The notes below the pieces were generated by a model. That model made no database searches and was not told the origin of the DNA. It saw nothing but the letters and a program-made list of their open reading frames with translations. Positions 62,226 to 64,000 of a stretch of DNA of 64,000 nucleotides are shown here, piece after piece (within the stretch, counting starts at the first letter, position 1; the number at the start of each line of letters is the position of its first letter). The translations under genes and the position numbers were made by a program. Source of the stretch: Paenibacillus campinasensis (GTDB lineage Bacteria > Bacillota > Bacilli > Paenibacillales > Paenibacillaceae); NCBI RefSeq assembly GCF_002272015.1, contig NZ_NPBY01000010.1, forward strand, positions 62,001-126,000. Reading direction: 5' to 3'.

Positions 62226-63035
62226 TTGCTTACTAGAGAAGATTCAAGCAGCTTCACAGCAAGCCTGTTATTCATGGTTGTAACGATTATCATTGCGCAG
62301 ACAGGATCCGCTTATATGATATGGGTGTGGGGAATTGGATTGATTGTGAGCGGGATACTGCTCCGCAAACGTTCACAAGCGATCTTCAACACAACTATTA
62401 TGGCAACCGCTCTGCTGCTTGGTTACGTTCTGTACGAGGCTTTTAGCGCATGGATCCGTCACGGATTGGCCGATACGGGCGATCTGGCCATTGTGTTATC
62501 ACGTCTGGGATTAATGGTCTTTATATTGCCGCTGGCTGCGGCCTCATGTAGCTTGGGGCAAGGCAGGCCGCGGCTCATGACTGCAGGACAATGGGGGCGG
62601 GCGCTTTATTTTCCATGGATTATTACCGGTTTTCGGCGAGATCCGGTCTGGCGATTCATGCTTATCTTTGCTGCGGTTTCAGCCGCTGCATTTGCTTTCG
62701 TCGTGGATTGGAGCCGGGATGATTTGGCGCAGCTGGCGTTCTATGCCCTGCTGTTTGCGCTCATCAATGCCGTTCTGGAAGAGTTGTTATGGCGCGGGTA
62801 TGTCCTAAGCCAGCTGACCGAGGATTACGGTGATATCAAGGGGCTCGTCATCGGGGGCACAGCGTTTGGTTTCTATCATCTTCATCTTGGTTTTCCCTGG
62901 ACGATCTGTCTGCTGTTCTCCTTGTTCGGGATGATGATGGGAGCTGTGGCGATCCGCTCTCAGGGGCTCGGTCCAGTGATTGTGATGCATGCTGTGATGA
63001 ATCTGTGGTTTGTGATGAGTGGGATGATTATCTGA
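62226..63035 (+). CDS. CPBP-family intramembrane protease (CAAX protease-like)
   Basis: 269 residues with about eight membrane segments. The Abi/CPBP signature is complete: LEELLWRGYVL (EExxxR), FGFYHLHLGF (FxxxH) and a last His in VMHAVMN. Family members act as intramembrane proteases or as self-immunity proteins; no bacteriocin genes are adjacent. Start is taken as TTG at 62226 with GGGGAG 8 nt upstream; an in-frame TTG at 62151 lies before the promoter. Confidence 0.8.
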   Translation: MLTREDSSSFTASLLFMVVTIIIAQTGSAYMIWVWGIGLIVSGILLRKRSQAIFNTTIMATALLLGYVLYEAFSAWIRHGLADTGDLAIVLSRLGLMVFILPLAAASCSLGQGRPRLMTAGQWGRALYFPWIITGFRRDPVWRFMLIFAAVSAAAFAFVVDWSRDDLAQLAFYALLFALINAVLEELLWRGYVLSQLTEDYGDIKGLVIGGTAFGFYHLHLGFPWTICLLFSLFGMMMGAVAIRSQGLGPVIVMHAVMNLWFVMSGMII

Positions 63036-63123
63036 CAGCTACATAGGTTCATAGGTTCATATGATATATGGCTAGACTAGGTTGTACCAAACAAAATCAA
63101 TGATGTTACAGGAGTGAACTTTC

Positions 63124-63633
63124 ATGGAAATTACAATACGGACATTAACGCCGGATGACGCAGAGGAGCTTCTCCGTTTAAGCTTGCGGCTCGATCAGGA
63201 GACCGCTTATATGCTGTATGAGCCTGGTGAGCGTAAAACAACGGTTGAACAGCAGCGGAGCAGGTTAACCGCCATCCACGAATCGGAGCATTCCACGTTT
63301 ATTGGTGCTTTTGACCAGGAACAGCTGGTCGGATTTATTGCCGGCAATGGCTCCTCGCTTAAACGAGTCCGTCATTCGCTGTATATCGTGATCGGCATCC
63401 TTCAGCAATATTCTGGCCAGGGCATTGGCAAGAAGCTGTTCCGGGAGCTCGAGGCATGGGCGAGGGCGCACGGCATTCACCGTATGGAGCTGACGGTGAT
63501 GGCTCATAACGAGCCAGCGGTGAAGCTATACACGGCGATGGGGTTTGAAATAGAGGGGACCAAGAAGCATTCGCTGATCCTAAACGGTGCCTATATTGAT
63601 GAATATTACATGGCCAAAATATTGGAGAATTGA
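63124..63633 (+). CDS. GNAT-family N-acetyltransferase
   Basis: 169 residues. Acetyl-CoA-binding motif A reads QQYSGQGIGKKLFRELEAWA (Q/RxxGxG/A), followed by HRMELTVMAHNEPAVKLYTAMGFE. Similar to RimI/PhnO-like general GNAT enzymes with unknown substrate. CAGGAGTG precedes the ATG. Single gene between the CPBP protease and a terminator. Confidence 0.88.
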   Translation: MEITIRTLTPDDAEELLRLSLRLDQETAYMLYEPGERKTTVEQQRSRLTAIHESEHSTFIGAFDQEQLVGFIAGNGSSLKRVRHSLYIVIGILQQYSGQGIGKKLFRELEAWARAHGIHRMELTVMAHNEPAVKLYTAMGFEIEGTKKHSLILNGAYIDEYYMAKILEN

Positions 63634-63664
63634 TCGCGGAATACATATTCAGCCAGTGTGAATG

Positions 63665-63691
63665 AAGCGTCTCTATGGGGCGCTTTTTTAT
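63665..63691 (+). terminator. Intrinsic terminator after the GNAT gene
   Basis: AAGCGTCTC pairs with GGGCGCTT (with G-U pairs) around TATG, followed by seven T. Confidence 0.8.
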
Positions 63692-63762
63692 TTTTTTATC
63701 AAAAAGTGCAGGGGGAGTCCACCCTAATCGCGTCTATTGCTTATGGGAAGGAGGGGAGAGCC

Positions 63763-64000
63763 ATTGAAGCAGAACAATTAGTCACACGCATCCTCCAGGG
63801 CGATCAGGAGGCTTTTCGCGAGCTGGTTGAACAGTACAGCCAACATGTGTTTCATACGGCATACTCGGTGCTGCGAGATGTCAAGGAAGCGGAGGATGCA
63901 TCACAGGAAGTGTTTCTTCAAGTGTACCGGGCTCTCCCCCAATACCGGTCTGAAGGATTTAAAACCTGGATCACCCGCATTACCTTAAACAAGGCGATCG
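63763..64000 (+). CDS. ECF-type sigma factor, 3' end outside window, apparent ATT start
   Basis: At least 79 residues, open at the right edge. Sigma region 2 is clear: LVTRILQGDQEAFRELVEQY, SVLRDVKEAEDASQEVFLQVYRAL and FKTWITRITLNKAI. AAGGAGGGGAG (63748-63758) is placed for a start at 63763, where the in-frame codon is ATT. The TTG at 63764 is out of frame and stops after five codons. The only normal in-frame start upstream is GTG at 63706, which has no binding site. Either ATT is used, or one base is wrong here. Confidence 0.75.
   Translation, partial: MEAEQLVTRILQGDQEAFRELVEQYSQHVFHTAYSVLRDVKEAEDASQEVFLQVYRALPQYRSEGFKTWITRITLNKAI

Noticed and set aside
1..64000. Prophage, insertion sequence, integron or CRISPR array
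   Set aside because: No transposase, integrase, phage structural gene or regularly spaced repeats were seen; gene order is close to the Bacillales core chromosome.

Overview
The window is chromosomal DNA of an endospore-forming member of the Bacillales, most probably Paenibacillus. The reasons are the GC content (a little over 50 percent by eye), the spoIVA, spoVIF and ypjB sporulation genes, bacillithiol genes, TRAP (mtrB), a menaquinol:cytochrome c reductase of the qcrABC type, and gene order that follows, with insertions and losses, the B. subtilis stretch from ypfD through der, gpsA, spoIVA, hbs, mtrB, hepS-menG-hepT, ndk, cheR, the aro/trp supraoperon, ypiF-qcrABC, ypjABCD, dapB-mgsA-bshB1-bshA-cca-birA-panBCD-dinG, ypmB and asnS to dnaD. 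Almost everything is on the + strand; the one clear exception is a YitT-family gene at 39259-40128. I saw no rRNA, tRNA, CRISPR array, prophage or insertion sequence.

Layout. 1-8.5 kb: end of an S1-domain protein, der, plsY-gpsA, and a sporulation/envelope group (spoVIF, a DUF2768-like membrane protein, a nucleotidyltransferase-fold protein, a 2Fe-2S ferredoxin, a YphF-like lipoprotein, spoIVA). 8.7-17.4 kb: hup, mtrB, a DoxX protein, a UbiA-family prenyltransferase, an unknown exported protein, then hepS-menG-(UbiA prenyltransferase)-ubiX-mqnA-hepT and ndk. Futalosine-route genes sit inside the usual hepS-menG-hepT cluster. 17.4-30 kb: cheR, then aroC-aroB-aroH-trpEDCFBA-hisC-tyrA. The trp leader carries ten regularly spaced GAG/TAG triplets, the expected target of the TRAP protein encoded 12 kb upstream, plus an intrinsic terminator just before trpE. 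aroE does not follow tyrA.

30-40 kb: a short promoter-to-terminator unit with a cre-like operator (candidate small RNA), an ECF sigma/anti-sigma pair, a histidine phosphatase, an unknown 373-aa protein behind a structured leader, a gamma-carbonic-anhydrase-like protein, a short IDEAL protein, ypiF-qcrABC, ypjA, ypjB and the YitT-family gene. 40-55.5 kb: mazG-like, a TPR protein, dapB, mgsA, bshB1, bshA, cca, birA, panBCD with an attenuator-like leader, another TPR protein, dinG, rex, an MTA/SAH deaminase and ypmB. 55.5-64 kb: an AT-rich spacer with a perfect 17-bp inverted repeat, a small membrane protein coupled to an FtsH-like protease without an extracytoplasmic domain, 3-hydroxyacyl-CoA dehydrogenase-ackA behind Spo0A-box-like sites, asnS-dnaD, a CPBP protease, a GNAT enzyme, and the start of a second ECF sigma factor that appears to begin at ATT.

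The most interesting items for follow-up are the cre-overlapped candidate small RNA (30.0-30.13 kb), the trp leader with its distal attenuator and second promoter, the FtsH-like protease/partner pair with its inverted repeat, the futalosine genes inside the quinone cluster, and the panB leader. All functional statements rest on reading the translated sequence and recalled family knowledge; no database search was run.
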